Shown here: positions 11,446 to 23,167 of the stretch, piece after piece
Numbering within the stretch: position 1 is the first letter of the stretch
Layout of the letters: each line of letters starts with the position of its first letter
Assembly: GCA_031841125.1 (NCBI GenBank)
Contig: CM063113.1
Location: 41,570,197-41,634,196, forward strand
Direction: 5' to 3'
Origin: Acanthococcus lagerstroemiae
Taxonomy: Eukaryota > Arthropoda > Insecta > Hemiptera > Eriococcidae
Length of the DNA stretch: 64,000 bases
Translations under genes and position numbers: made by a program
Notes under the pieces: generated by a model
Seen by the model: the letters and a program-made list of their open reading frames with translations, nothing else
What the model was told of the DNA's origin: nothing
Database searches by the model: none

Positions 11446-12905
11446 GAACACATTAAAATGGGAGAAGAGGACCTAATAGCACAACTAACAAAACTTTTCA
11501 ATATAATTTTAGAAAAAGAAAAAATACCAGACGACTGGAAATTGTCCGATATAATGATACTTTTTAAGGAAGGAGATAGGCATAAAACAGCTAACTACCG
11601 ACCTATCACCCGTAGCCCAACAATAACAAAAATCTTCTCTAAAACGATCGAAAATAGACTCAAACACTAATAAGCCAACAATCAATCGAACAGGCAGGAT
11701 TCTGGCAAACATACTCGACTATGGACCATATCCATACAGTCAAGCAAATTATATAGAAAAAGTAATGAATATAATAAGCCCATTTACATTTGTCTAATTG
11801 ATTATACCAGCGTTCGACTCCCTAAAGCACAACTACATCATGTTAAAAGCACTAGAGAAACAGGGGACCTAACAAAAATTTGTCAATATAATAAAAGAAT
11901 CTAGACTCAAAGCAAGAATAAAAACAGATAGATTAGGTAACTATTTCGACATCAGAAAAGGGGTAAGACAGGGGGATCCCCTTTCTCCGATTCTTTTCAA
12001 CTCTGGAACAAATATTTAGGAAACTCAACTGAGAAAACAAAGGGATTAACATTAACGGAAAAAGGATTACGAACCTAAGATTTGCCGACGACGTTCTGTT
12101 CGCCAAATCGCAGAGGGAACTAGCAGAAATGATAAGGGAACTCAGCAAAGAGAGTGCAAGAGCAGGTCTTACGATAAACATGCGAAAAACAAAAATCATA
12201 TCCAATAGCACAGAGGAAGGGACACTAGAAATGTGTAACAAAGAAATAGAAATAGCTCGAGAACATACATATCTCGGCCAACTACTAACTTTTGAAAATG
12301 CAATAGAAAAGGAGGTGAACGTAAGAATTGACAAAGCGTAGAAAAAATTCTGGAGTCAAATAGACATATTCAAAGGAAACTTTAGCTATAAAAACAAAAG
12401 CGAAATTTTCAATAACGTGTGTTCTGCGCCTGTCCTAACATACGGATGTCAAACATGGCCATTAAGTGCAAAAATTTTGAACAGAATTATGGTAACTCAA
12501 AACACAATGGAGAGATCAGTGCTTAAGAATCTCGGTTATTAAAAGGAAATTAAGATTTAGTAATAATTCAGTTTGACAGATCAAAAGAATAAAATGAGGG
12601 TGGGTGGGACACATTCTCCCGTCTCAGAGACGAACGATGGACCACAGGGCCACCTGTTACAGCCGCTGGACGGCAAAAGAAGAGGCAAACAAACATGAAG
12701 ATGGAAAGACGATATTAATAAATTTCTAAAAGTAACAACTTCCAAAGAATAGCCAGGAATAGGAATGAATGTGAGCGTCTGCAGGAGACCTTTGCCCGGC
12801 ATGGGTCAGGGGAGGAGCGAGCCCCACTTCGGGGCCGCTAATTCATTATTATAAACCAATACTGTTTATTTATTCCCCTAAATAAAGGTTTTTTGAATTT
12901 TGAAT
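11446..12905 (+). mobile_element. RTE-like LINE, copy B (5' truncated, decayed)
   Basis: A second RT starts abruptly with ITNEHIKMGEEDLIAQLTK at 11440-11500. This is a position near the RT N-terminus, yet it follows the C-terminal block of copy A. It continues with IPDDWKLSDIMILFKEGD, TANYRPIT, LRFADDVLFAKSQRELAEMI near 12077, AGLTINMRKTKII, LTYGCQTW near 12440 and a degenerate C-terminal tail. The 3' end at 12870-12905 is an AATAAAGG signal followed by TTTTTTGAATTTTGAATTG, a microsatellite-like tail typical of RTE elements. It has several stops and at least two frameshifts. Confidence 0.85.
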
Positions 12906-14020
12906 TGAAAGAACTTACATTTTGCATTTTGGCCAGCATAGAAAACAAGGCTTGGTGTTGTGGGACGTATGGCGATGCACGCATGCCAAAGTGGCCCCTG
13001 AGACACCGCACCCCCGGCACCGGAAACTACCCTTTCGGGCATCGCATCAGTACCGAGGGGAACGCTTTGGGGCCGGGCCCGAGCCCCCATTTCTCCTGGC
13101 CGGAACGGTGCGCGCATCCTGCCAGGGCCACCGCGGGGTTCCCTACTGACCGAGGTCCGCGCTCCCAGAGCACTCGCCTGGAAATTTCAGGTCCCCCGCA
13201 GCCGGACGCGCTGCCTCTTCCTCTTCACTCACTCATCGTGTGAGACTCTTCCGATTGAAGCTCCAGCCCTTGCACTGCGGGCGAGCTCTGCTCCAGCCCT
13301 GGTGCTACGGGCGAGCTTCGCTGGATGGTATCTGCCGCCGCAGTAGCAGCAGCAACATCCGCTTCTCCTCCTTGTGTCCTCTGTCTCGACCACTCAGCCT
13401 CCATCTTCCGTCGCATGATGGCCGAAACGAAACCCGACACCCGGTTCCAACCGCTTCGGCTCCTCAACAGCTCCGGGACCAAGGTGTCCGGCGCAAGACG
13501 GTCGTCACGCCGTCTAAGGGATACGGATCGTGACGCCCGCGCTCACTACTCCAAGGCGTCGCACTACGAACAGCGTTTGCACGGCTGTCTGCCTCCTCTC
13601 CCGGTGCAAAATGGTGTGCACTCTGCGATTTGTGCCAAGCCATCCGGTACAGGTATGACCGAAGCAGCCGTGTCCGTCTACAAGAAAATTGGGTCAGGTG
13701 GAAGTTCAGGCTTCCGTGCTTCCTTCCTAACCACAGGTCGAGCTCGCCGATCAGCTCCCGAGTCCACTCGCCTTTCGAAGACTGGGCGAGCCTCTCCGTC
13801 CATCGCTGAAGCGTGGTCAGCTGAATGCCACGCTTCGCCCGGCGTGCCTCCTGCCGCGTTCAGAAAACAAGGCTTCCGTTGCTGGTTCCTTCTTCACCAA
13901 CAAATCGATGTTACTCTGAACGCTGATCAACTTCTAACCAACCATTTGCAAAACTGCAGAAATTCAGCATTTATTTACCGATGGGCTATACAAGGTGACT
14001 CACGATAGGAATGAAATATT
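12906..14020. other. GC-richer segment, possible mobile-element coding debris
   Basis: Base composition shifts from AT-rich to GC-rich here. The longest open frame of the window (13325-14008, plus strand, 227 codons) lies inside but resembles no family I know. It has low-complexity Ala/Ser/Arg stretches typical of chance frames in GC-rich DNA. The minus strand at 13225-13482 is also open, with an acidic/Gln-rich composition (RKMEAEWSRQRTQGGEAD). Either could be a transposon ORF1 relic; neither is supported enough to call a gene. Confidence 0.3.
13010..13070 (+). repeat. Dispersed repeat, copy 1
   Basis: The block from ACCCCCGGCACCGGAAACTA through CATCGCATCAGTACCGAGGG recurs as its reverse complement at 48654-48711 with almost no differences. 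It marks a repeat family present at least twice in the window, in opposite orientations. The surrounding GC-rich segment may be part of the same element. Confidence 0.75.
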
Positions 14021-14640
14021 TCACTAGAAGGACAGTTAAGTACGTCGAAACTTTCTGCAGCAACTTGAGCCAAATCATCAACAGTTTCGGAGTCAGGAGT
14101 TCCTCAAGATAGACAATTTTCACTAACTTCAGTATAACAATTACTTACTCACAACAGTCAAAAAATTGACTCTACAGGTGCAATGCTAACAGACGATAAC
14201 CAAAAATATCAACAGCCTGAGTACTGAGTGTCCAAAATCAAATTTCCACTTTTGACATCACTAACTTCGAACCAAATTTGAGAACCTTGAAGACAATCGA
14301 GAATGGGACCTCTGCTGACAACTTTTTTACACTGTTTACGAAAGTATTTTCAGATACGAACAACATAATAGGTGATGATAAGAACATGAAATGTTGAATG
14401 TTCAAAGTTCAACACTTCCAGCTTTTCAGACTACTCACACAGAACACCAACAAACTTTTATTAAATTTTGTAACAGCACAACTGCTCATTCAAACGTAAC
14501 CAATGTAACGTTCCATTACATTTGGAATGTCCGTTTCTTGTACATTGATAAGACAGTCGAATTGGCGTTTTAGTCTTTAGAAATTAGGAGGCGGAGACTG
14601 AATAATTTTAAGGAAGGGAAAACGCACCAAAGGGGGTATA
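14021..14640. other. Unassigned AT-rich DNA
   Basis: No protein similarity, RNA gene or clear repeat was recognised. Confidence 0.35.
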
Positions 14641-14644
14641 GGAG

Positions 14645-15690
14645 AAATTTCCCTGAAAAATTTTCTATAGTTCGCAAATTAAACCTAAGTTGGCAAAATC
14701 TCAGAAAATGTTGACTATTCTTTTCGGTTGTCATTTTAAAGTCTTTCGTCACTTGGCAACATTAGATTTTCTCACCGCCCAGTTAAAAAAATCATTCTGG
14801 AATATATCTGCCTAGAAGTGGGCCCAAGGGCTTGAACACTCCAGCAATACAATTCTCAAAAATAAGGACATTTTCCCCGGCGGAACATCATCACCTACAT
14901 ATACAAGAATGCCCAGGAAAAGAGACCGCGAATCAATCTATACTAAGGTCCATTTTCAGGGTGTATACTACAGCGTCAAGTAAATCAAGTACTCAAAAAA
15001 AAAAAAAAAAAAAAAAGGTCAAGTGGTAAAGCAAAAGTCAAGTATTTTCTCAAAATTCTTTCATAGGTCAAGTAATGTTAATCATATGAATGACTAGGAA
15101 TGATGAAAAATGAACTAAAAAATAACAAAGCAAGAGATAAGAAATTTTGTTCCAATTTTCAATAACAGCATCTTGTTCTTCATCTTTATTTGCGCGATGT
15201 GGCACATTATACAAATTTTTGCAGTTTTACGGATTTGCTGAACTACTTGCATGTTCCTGCATAAAGCGCGCCTTTTCGCAGTTCTTATAAAGTAAAATTT
15301 ATAGGTCAAATAAAAGTCAAGTACTTTGATTTTCCAAATTGTGTAGACACCCTGATTTTATAGGAAGCTTCTTTAATGATGGGGAAATCGCGCAAATTTA
15401 GTAAAATAAACCTCAGTCAGCAAAATCTCAGAAAATGTTGACCATTCTTTTCGGTTGTCATTTTCAAGCCTTTCGTTACTCGGTAAAATTACAATTTCTC
15501 CCCGCCCCGTCCAAGAAATCATTCCGGAATATATCTGCCTAGAAGTGGGCCCAAACTCCAGCAATACATTCTCAAAAATACGGAAATTTTTCCCGGCGGC
15601 AGATCAACACCAACATACAAGAAGGTCCAAGAAAAAATACCTCAAATCAATCTACACTAAGGTCCATTTTATACGAAGTTTCTTTAGTGA
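14645..15690 (+). repeat. Pair of direct repeats of about 300 bp, first copy interrupted
   Basis: Copy 1 (about 14645-14956, resuming 15355-15400) and copy 2 (about 15385-15690) share GCAAAATCTCAGAAAATGTT, TTTTCGGTTGTCATTTT, AATATATCTGCCTAGAAGTG and AATCAATCTA..CTAAGGTCCATTTT. After GGTCCATTTT, copy 2 runs directly into ATACGAAGTTTCTTTAGTGA. Copy 1 instead has a 398-bp insertion at that point and then resumes with ATAGGAAGCTTCTTTAATGA. Copy 2 therefore serves as the empty site for the insertion. Confidence 0.75.
14957..15354. mobile_element. hAT-like MITE with CAGGGTGT ends
   Basis: Begins CAGGGTGTATACTAC and ends GTGTAGACACCCTG, a 12-15 bp imperfect terminal inverted repeat of the CAGGGTGTCTAC type common in hAT elements. 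ATTTT flanks both sides (14952-14956 and 15355-15359); a full 8-bp duplication is not visible. The uninterrupted paralogue at about 15665 confirms the insertion point. The interior has GTCAAGTA words and a 23-base A run with two G breaks, but no coding capacity. Confidence 0.7.
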
Positions 15691-15694
15691 TGGG

Positions 15695-15925
15695 AAAATC
15701 GATTTTTGTTATTCGAGATAATCTCGACCAGATTCAAACAGAGTCTTTTTGCGAAAAATCGATACAATGTTTCACATAATGAATTATACTAAACGAGATA
15801 ATCTTTCATGATAGACTGACTATGCGACATAACAAAAATGAAGAATTCATTCGAATCGATTTCAATTGATTTTTTTTTTTCTATTAAATCGACTAGAATC
15901 GATTCATAAGAAATCCATTTTTCCC
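15695..15925. repeat. AATCGAT / GAGATAATC word-rich patch
   Basis: AATCGAT, TCGATT and GAGATAATC variants recur about a dozen times, in both orientations. No terminal repeats were found. It resembles the interiors of the word-filled elements at 16.5-30.9 kb. Confidence 0.45.
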
Positions 15926-16499
15926 GGACTAAATAACCATGTTCTACAGGTCAAGTGCTGGTCAGTAAACATGCCCATAGCAAACGCTCGCTTTTCCAGA
16001 AACAAGAGATACCTATCCATTGAGCGAGGGGGAGGGGATAATGCTCCAACTCCTATAAAGTCTCTCCGCAACTCCATACGGTTTACTCTTGTACGAGGGC
16101 AGGCAGGCAGGTAAACAGATTGCGATGAAAATAGACTATCAAACAAACAAATAAACAAGCATAAGACAGACAGATATAACAGATTCCGAAAGCATAATGA
16201 ATCCAAGCCTCTTATCTGCCCCCACTCTCCCCTCCCGCACAGACATATTTCAGGATGTTATGTGGATCTTACATCCTTCTCCCACCACGCTAAGACCCAG
16301 TCCAGTTTTCTCTTGGGATCTAAAATCTCAAGATTTGGATCCTCGACTTATTCTTAGATTCCATTTTCCGGCCAGCGGTGGAAGACTAGGAATCAGCTTT
16401 CAGTTCGTTCTTTCAAGCGGTGACAGCGGGATGGTACGGCAGACAAATTGACAGACAGATATATTCGTGATTAACAGAAATCCCCGCTCTTGGTTTCCA

Positions 16500-17276
16500 C
16501 AAGGTTGGAAAAGATTCAAACCCAAAAGATTCGAATTCGAATCCGAATCCAATTCGCGCATCCGAAAAAACTGATTTGAATCCGCTTCTCGGAACTGGAT
16601 TTGTATCAGTGATTCGAATCTAATGAATGTTACGGATTCGTGAAATTTATTCGAATCTTTTCTGCGGATTCGTACTTTCTTTTCTGTCTGTCAGTCACAC
16701 ACTCAAAGCTCATAATTTCAAGGGGGAGGGGGTTTATTTTCTAATTTGTTCTCAACCCAAGCCCTGGAATCCGCCCTTTCAAGCATTACCTCAAAAACGT
16801 CGGGGAAACTGTTAGGAGTGTCTTAGCCCTCTTCCCTTCTGGCCGAGAAACCGACCTAAGTCGAAATCTGGCGAGTTGCTACGTGGGCTCGAACCTGGGA
16901 CCTCCGGATTCCGAAACCAACGCGCTATCGATTCGGCCAACCAGAGCGAGGGGGGGGGCAAAAAAGAGAAACCCCAAAACGCGCGCTGAAAAAGATTATT
17001 TTCGATTTTTGATTGAATTTTGAATTAATCACACTGGCGGATCCGGAAGAAATGGAAGATGACCCTGGAAAAATTCATTTGAATGCCAGGACCGTCGATT
17101 TGTGGATTCGAATCCACGAATCCACTCCATTTATTCGAATCCGATTCGAATCACAGCTAACGTGAATCATTCTCGAATCATATTCGAATCAAAAATAAAT
17201 TTTAAAAAAATTGAAAAATACGTTACTCGTGAATTTGGATTCTAATCCAATTTTAGTGGATTCGTTATCAACCTTG
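16500..17276. mobile_element. hAT-like element filled with GATTCGAATC words
   Basis: Begins CAAGGTTGGAAAAG and ends CGTTATCAACCTTG, so the terminal 8 bases CAAGGTTG are exact inverted repeats. The flanks GGTTTCCA (16492-16499) and GGTTTCCG (17277-17284) form an 8-bp duplication with one mismatch, the hAT signature. GATTCGAATCC and related words occur densely within about 190 bp of each end. The middle is occupied by an inserted tRNA-related SINE-like segment. It has no transposase frame. Confidence 0.75.
16705..16955 (-). mobile_element. tRNA-derived SINE-like segment (tRNA-Arg-like head)
   Basis: On the minus strand the head at about 16952-16872 has an A-box-like TGGCCGAATCGAT (16939-16927) and an exact B box GGTTCGAGCCC (16895-16885). 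Between them is an anticodon-loop-like TTTCGGA, which would read as TCG, tRNA-Arg-like. The 5' half does not fold as a clean cloverleaf by eye, and an unrelated body follows. A tRNA-derived SINE or tRNA pseudogene therefore fits better than a working tRNA. It sits inside the hAT-like element at 16500-17276. The 3' end is uncertain. Confidence 0.6.
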
Positions 17277-17563
17277 GGTTTCCGACGACGTCAAACTCCC
17301 CACAAACAATGGCAAAGGCCTGGGTCATAATAAATAAAAAGATTTTCAAATCGAAAATTTGTACTCATTTCAAAGCCAGTACTAGAAGGCGTCATTGATC
17401 AGCAAATTATATAGAGCTTTCGTACGCACAAAGAAGAAAAAAAAGTAATTTGGTTTATGGTTCCTTCAGAACAGAACATGGGCAATATAAATAAATAATG
17501 TAGGACTGATAGCGAAGCATGTTCATTCAGAGTGCCGAGATCGTATCTCTTAGATTCTGGTAG

Positions 17564-18043
17564 CAGGGATGGAAATGGAAGTTGAAAGCTGGAAGCCAGA
17601 AGCCAATAAATTTCATCTAAAAATAGCAGAAGCTAAAAGTTGGAAGCCTGATGATGTAGAAAATTGGAAGCTGGTAGCGGAAGGCAATTATTTTTCAACT
17701 TCTTTTAGCTTCTTCTTTCTGCTACTTAATTCTTTTACATTCGCGAATTTTACGTTCATTTTACCATTACTTTTTCCATTTACCTCAGTCTAGGATTAAT
17801 GCACTCACGCAAGAACATTATAAGTTTTATAACAGATGTAATCAAAAAATTATAACTCAGAACGCTAAATCAAAAACCACAAACTCTCCTTGAAAATTTT
17901 TGATGGGCATGAAAATGGAAGCAAAAAAACAGGAAGCATGAAGTTTTTGTATTTAAGCAAAAAGTCGGAAGTTGGAAGCAGTTTCAATGGGGGAATATTG
18001 GAAGCCGGAAGCGAAGCTGATTCATTCAGCTTTTCCATCCCTG
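17564..18043. mobile_element. hAT-like element filled with GGAAGCTGGAAGCC words
   Basis: Begins CAGGGATGGAAATGG and ends CTTTTCCATCCCTG, an inverted repeat of about 12 bp. Flanks are TCTGGTAG (17556-17563) and CCTGGTAG (18044-18051), an 8-bp duplication with one mismatch. Near each end are runs of GGAAGTTGAAAGC and GGAAGCCGGAAGC; the centre is AT-rich with no coding capacity. The CAGGGATGG end is shared with the element at 28726-29088. Confidence 0.8.
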
Positions 18044-19630
18044 CCTGGTAGGGTGGCCCGCTTTTACCTGTTCTCATCCGACTGCCTGTCAGTTCATCTA
18101 TCTGTCTGCCGATGTGTCTGCCCTGTCTACTTCTCCTTCTTTCTGTCTCGCAGTTTAAGGTCAACTGACTGATTTTCTAGGTCTGCCTCGTGATCTAGCT
18201 GACTCACTCGCTATCTCCAGGCCTGATTAGCTGCGTTTCTGCCAGGCTATTTTTTGGACAACATATGTGTTCCTGCAAGATTTCCGATTTCAGGTATGCG
18301 ACCAATCTGATGGACTTTCAGAAGGAAGCCATGTTCCCAGTATACCATTTTTCGATACATCTCCGGCCACGGAAACCGAAATAAATATACTACGTAAACC
18401 GAATCCTTTCCATTTTCATAACACAACCGAGTCCGTAAACAATCGGTTTCTTGTATAAAAATTGATTGCCACCAACTTCGACGAATCTGAATTTTCTTGT
18501 AATCGCTGCTATCGATAAAAAACAAAGAAACGAATTTTCTGCACAAATTATGAAACCCACCGACGGTACGTTCTCAACATTAATTATGCGGCTCGGCTCG
18601 CTTTTAATAAGATTTCCACCTCGAAAATCAATCTCTTTTTGATATTCCGTTTCGATATTCGCTGCCCGTGGACTACGCAAGAAAATAAAGGAAGAAACAG
18701 GCTTAAGAGACATAATTCAGTTCACACGCGTCGCTTAAGACCTAACATCGTTCTCATACAATATTAACACACAAGGCCAAGACAATTTACTACGATCAAA
18801 TACATAGGTCAAAATTTACATAATAAATTTCCATGTTTTCTTCTTCCACTTTATTCCCTAAAACGTTATTTTGCGAAATTCAGTGCGTTCTCGATCAAAC
18901 TTGAAAAAAGTCTCCCGGATAGTCAACCCCTCACCGACCGTAGCTTTCTCACCCATCCGGTTTTCCAATTCGAACGAGTATCACAAGAAACAGTACAGCC
19001 AATTTGATCAGACGAAATGACAAACATCGAAATTTGATATCAATATCTACTCGCTCATGTATCCTGATCTCGAAAAGGTCAACATTCAAAGTCTGCTGAT
19101 TTAATTCGTACACAGCGAGAGTAGGCCGTGTGTTTATCGTGGAACTCCAGAAATAGATTATTATACAGCGTATCGACTATCAACCAATGTTCGACTTCGG
19201 CTGTACCTTTATTACAAAATGGGGTTACAACCAGGAAGGCAGCCAGGCTATACTTTACTTGCATTTCGCAGAATCTCAAGACTTGAATTGTTTCCGGAAG
19301 CAAGACTCGAGTCCCTGCGTACATAGTAACTGCCTTCACTGGGCTGCATGTACATGTACACCAGCACTGACATCCGCCTCAACACTCGTAACGTTATAGC
19401 CGCAAGAACAGAAATACTAATCTGAATCACGTCTGAATTCACGATACGCCCAAGTGCATTTCATAGCAATTAAGCTTCACTTCTCGTACAGACGTTGCTG
19501 CTCGAGTACGTCGGTACATCCTCGAACCAACATTTAATTCTGCGATGAGAGTTCCCCTCGTTCCTCCAACACCGACAAATTTGAAACTACCCAAACTAAG
19601 ACAGGTATATCCTCGTTTGACTAATAGAAA
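18044..19630. other. Unassigned DNA
   Basis: No gene, RNA or repeat recognised. It is possibly intronic to the RanBP9-type gene that starts at 25431 and runs to the left. Confidence 0.35.
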
Positions 19631-19639
19631 ACCAAAAGG

Positions 19640-19835
19640 GACGATAAGTCTATTTGTACTACGTAGATATGGGGCCTTTTTAATTGGCAGACTTTCATAC
19701 AAATAATTATTACCCTGAAACAAGCGAATTAGTATTTGAATGTCTGACCATAAAAAGAGACATTAAATCGGTTTATACTACGTGGATACGAGATCCTTTT
19801 TCATAAACAGATTTTCATTTCATTAAATTACTATA
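19640..19835 (+). repeat. Direct duplication, period about 115-118 bp
   Basis: TACTACGTAGATA and TACTACGTGGATA, with matching flanks (GGGAC..TAAGTC, CCTTTTT, CAGA..TTTCAT), mark two diverged copies. The sequence that follows (GACCCATGGAGCACTGAGCAA at 19856) is similar to GACCCGCTGAGCACTGCGCAA at 22376, so a longer repeat family is present at both sites, each time just upstream of a word-rich patch. Confidence 0.55.
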
Positions 19836-19879
19836 AAATTAATTATTGAACACTGACCCATGGAGCACTGAGCAAAGAT

Positions 19880-20480
19880 GTGTTTGATGCAGAGATGGAA
19901 ATGAATGGGGAACCGAATTTAGAATTCAAATTAGAATTCGAATTCTCGGGTTGGGAATCATATTTTTCTGTATTCGAGCTCCGTGATTCTGAATCCAGCT
20001 TTTGATGGATCCAGATTCTTGGATTTTGTAGAACACAGAATCCACTCCAATTTCTGAATCCACAATAGAATATTCTGTGTTTTGCGGAATCCATCAATAT
20101 TTCAGCATTACCAACGCCTTATCAATTTTTTCTACTTTTTTTTTTCAATTCTAGAATCCTTTTCCCGGATTTTACGATGAGAATCCATCCCAGGATTCAG
20201 ATACTAGAATCCACTTCTAAAAACAAATCCAAAACCACGGATCCGAATTCTGCTAGGATTTTAGAATCCTCCTTATTGAATTTGGATTTGGATCCTCGAA
20301 TTCAGAATCATTGTGACACCCGATTTGGATTTTAGATTTTGAATCACTTGCCCATAAATTATTTTTCTTTTACTTCATAACTCTTGCTGGATGGTAAAAT
20401 CATGAATCCAACAATCTTAGATCATAATCTGCAGATCATTTGAACAACAAAGATTATACGGATTCAGATAAGTGGATCAT
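19880..20480. repeat. GAATTC/GAATCC word-rich patch
   Basis: GAATTC, GGATTC, GAATCC and AGAATC words recur throughout in both orientations. The left end CAGAGATGGAAATG (19890) resembles the CAGGGATGGAAATGG end of the element at 17564. A matching right end and target duplication were not found. The right part drifts into GATCAT words. It is probably a decayed member of the same class. Confidence 0.5.
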
Positions 20481-20499
20481 TTTGAGGGAGAAAATTTTG

Positions 20500-20770
20500 G
20501 AACGGGCGATAGCTGGTAGTTTTTCACTATTGATAATATCGATAACTGTAAGCCAAAAAATCGGTTATTTGATCTAGTATTGAATGTCATTGATAGTTCA
20601 TTCAAATGTAATCATTATCATTAGAATTTACATTTTCCTCCTAATTAATTTATTAATGATCGTTAATACTTATATCTTTAGTTAATAGGTGGTTTGTAGT
20701 TAATACAATCACTAATGTGACTCTGGTTCGTTAGTTATTACATAGATATACCTATACCATACTTTCTGGC
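20500..20770. repeat. TTAATGATAAT / ATCGATAA word-rich patch
   Basis: Short permutations of GATAAT, ATCGATAA, TTAATGA and TCATTA dominate. No terminal repeats were seen. Confidence 0.35.
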
Positions 20771-20966
20771 ATTAGAACTTGATTAACAATTCATTTTAGA
20801 TCTTTCTCAATTTTCATATTCTTTTATTCTCGCCTTCCAGTTATGCAACTTCCACCTCACCGTATCATATTTTGTAGTATGCAGGTTTGTACTTCACCTG
20901 TAAATAGTACATTCTTCTGGCATGAACTTGTATCTACTGTGAAGAGTCAACTATTGAAACAGACTA

Positions 20967-21276
20967 CAGTAGAACCTTTGTTATCCGGAACAATTGGGAC
21001 CGGAGGTCTTCCGGATAAAAAATTTTCCGGATAATCGAAAAACTTTATTTTTTGGCAACATGTTGACAAATTTTTTGAATTTTTACATCGTAGGCATGTA
21101 GGTACGAGTACTACGTGCCTGTGTACGTACGTACATATGTGTGTACTTCTAAGAGTAACAAAAGATATCGTAGGCTATTCTAGAGAAAAATAATCCAAAA
21201 TTTTTAAAAACATGCATTCACACATCATTTTGGTTCGTTCCGGATATTAGAGTTCCGGATTAAAGAGGTTCTACTG
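20967..21276. mobile_element. pogo/Tigger-type MITE with TA duplication
   Basis: Begins CAGTAGAACCTTTGTTATCC and ends GGATTAAAGAGGTTCTACTG, an inverted repeat of about 20 bp. It is flanked by TA on both sides (20965-20966 and 21277-21278). The CAGTAGAACCT..TATCCGGA end is the classic Tigger/pogo terminus (established knowledge of the family). At 310 bp it has no coding capacity; additional internal TCCGGAT motifs flank the centre. Confidence 0.85.
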
Positions 21277-21389
21277 TACCTGTATTATTACTGTTATTGT
21301 TAATGCCGATATACGGACATGTAAGTATTACATTATATTTTCAGCTTACCAATAAATGGGCAAATACACAGAAAAAAATCAAAAATTTT

Positions 21390-21545
21390 CATCATTAAGC
21401 TGTAAGCTTTAGGCCATAAGCTGTATTCAGTCGTACTTTCTCTAATTGAGCTGTAAGCTTTTCAGTCTTGAGCTGAAAGCTGTAAGCCTAAGCTACAACG
21501 ATACTTTTTATAAGTTATAAGCTGTAAAAAGCTACGCTTTATTAT
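21390..21545. repeat. AAGCTGTAAGCT word-rich patch
   Basis: AAGCTGTAAGC, ATAAGCTGTA and GAGCTGAAAGC recur with irregular spacing. No terminal repeat was identified. Confidence 0.5.
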
Positions 21546-22390
21546 TCAGTTTATAGTCCATTTTGGAGTGTGTGTGAACTCGGTAATATTCTGTTTCTAA
21601 GGTGTGCCAATTTACTTTTTCTTCTTCTGCAGTCCAGAGCGCTTCTTGCTGTTATGCCATCATCAGTGGAATACTCTAAATGAGACTTGTCTCTTGTGGT
21701 CCTGTAGTCATAGTCGAGAGTAGTACCGTATGGCGAACCTGTTTAGTCGTATGCTCCCATTAGTTGTCTGTGATAATGCAGTCGGACCAATCAGTGAGTG
21801 TTATCAATTATGGGCTCCTATTGGTTGTCTGTGATCGTGCAGTCTGTCCAATCTGTGGATGTTATGTTATTAGTTGGAATAAGTTTGTTCTCGCTTTGGA
21901 AGCTATAGTCGTTGTGTTTTTTAGGCTGTTTTGTTTTGTTCTTTATTATTTCTAGTGGTTCTTTTAATTTTTTTTCTTTTGTTGTTTTCTATGTGTAGGA
22001 TTTTTGTACTTTTCTGTTAATTGGTCATTGTTATGTCCCTGGTCATTGCAGTGTTTTCCAAACAGTGATTTGTCATCATTTAGCTTCTGTGATTTTTCAT
22101 GTTCTTTGATTCTGGTTGTGAATTTGACTACAGAAGAAAAAAAAGTGAATTGGTACGCCCTACAAACGGAAGTAGGTTTATTATTCAGCTCAACGTCCCT
22201 GTTTTTCTGACATAACTAGTGCCCAAGGAAAATTATTCTAGCATGTGAATTTGAATGTGATAATTAAAAGGGACACTAAAAGGATTCATAAACGTACTTT
22301 TTCATCAATAAATTTCCCCTTTTTCCATTAGGATAAATACAAAACGAATAAATCATGTGTACATTGACTCCTATTGACCCGCTGAGCACT
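21546..22390. other. Unassigned AT-rich DNA
   Basis: Contains a near-duplicate of TCCCATTAGTTGTCTGTGATA / TCCTATTGGTTGTCTGTGATC about 58 bp apart (21757 and 21815). No gene was recognised. Confidence 0.4.
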
Positions 22391-22960
22391 GCGCAACAAT
22401 GGGTTGAATGGCAAGATCACACGTGTGTGATCTAACATCAACAGATCAAGATAAAGGATGAGAAAGATCATGAATCCAGTGATCTAAGATCTTGATCTAC
22501 AGATCATTTGAAAAACTGAAAAAGATAACGGATTCAAATCAATAGATTATTATTATTTTTTTCTTCAATTACTGGAAAGAGTACGGTATTGTGATCCTTT
22601 TTAATCTTAGATCATTTCAAAAACAGAACGAGATCACAATCATTTATACCACGAATCCTATGCTCTTTTAGTGATCTCACAGTCGGATCAAAATCTTTCT
22701 GATGTTCCTAATCCTTATATTTTTGATCTAAAGATCAAACAAAATTTTGCTCCCTGATGAAATTCCTCATTTTCAAGGAGAAAAAAAAAAGTGTACACAA
22801 ATTTAATGATCAAACCTCGTATTTTCAAGAAAATATCTCAGATCATGACTCTTAGATCATCTTGAAAGTAGTTCAAGATCATCCACTTTTGCATTACAAG
22901 TCTCATGATCTTTTTCGTGATGTTAAAACTTAGAACCTCAACTCACGATCTTGATAAAAT
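22390..22960. repeat. GATC / AGATCAT word-rich patch
   Basis: More than twenty GATC-centred words (AGATCAT, TGATCT, AGATCTTGATCT) occur, including a perfect palindrome AGATCACACGTGTGTGATCT at 22415. No terminal repeats or duplication were recognised. It follows a copy of the GAGCACTG repeat noted at 19856. Confidence 0.5.
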
Positions 22961-23167
22961 ATTATGATGTTCACATCAAATAATCAAATGTTATTGTCAA
23001 TCCTTGAGGACGTATCACAAATAGAAACAAACTAAAACTAAACACACGGGGAAATAAAATTTCAGATTGAATATCAAACTAGGGATGCCAGAGCTCGACT
23101 GGAGATTTTGCAGTCCTAAATTCACAAGCCACACAACCGGGCCAACTGAACAGATACTATGAGGAAC

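Noticed and set aside
13325..14008. 227-codon open frame as a real gene
   Set aside because: No family resemblance, low-complexity composition, GC-rich local DNA that favours chance frames, and an open frame on the opposite strand too.
16872..16952. Functional tRNA-Arg gene
   Set aside because: Acceptor and D arms do not pair properly by eye, and the unit continues into an unrelated body; better read as a SINE or pseudogene.
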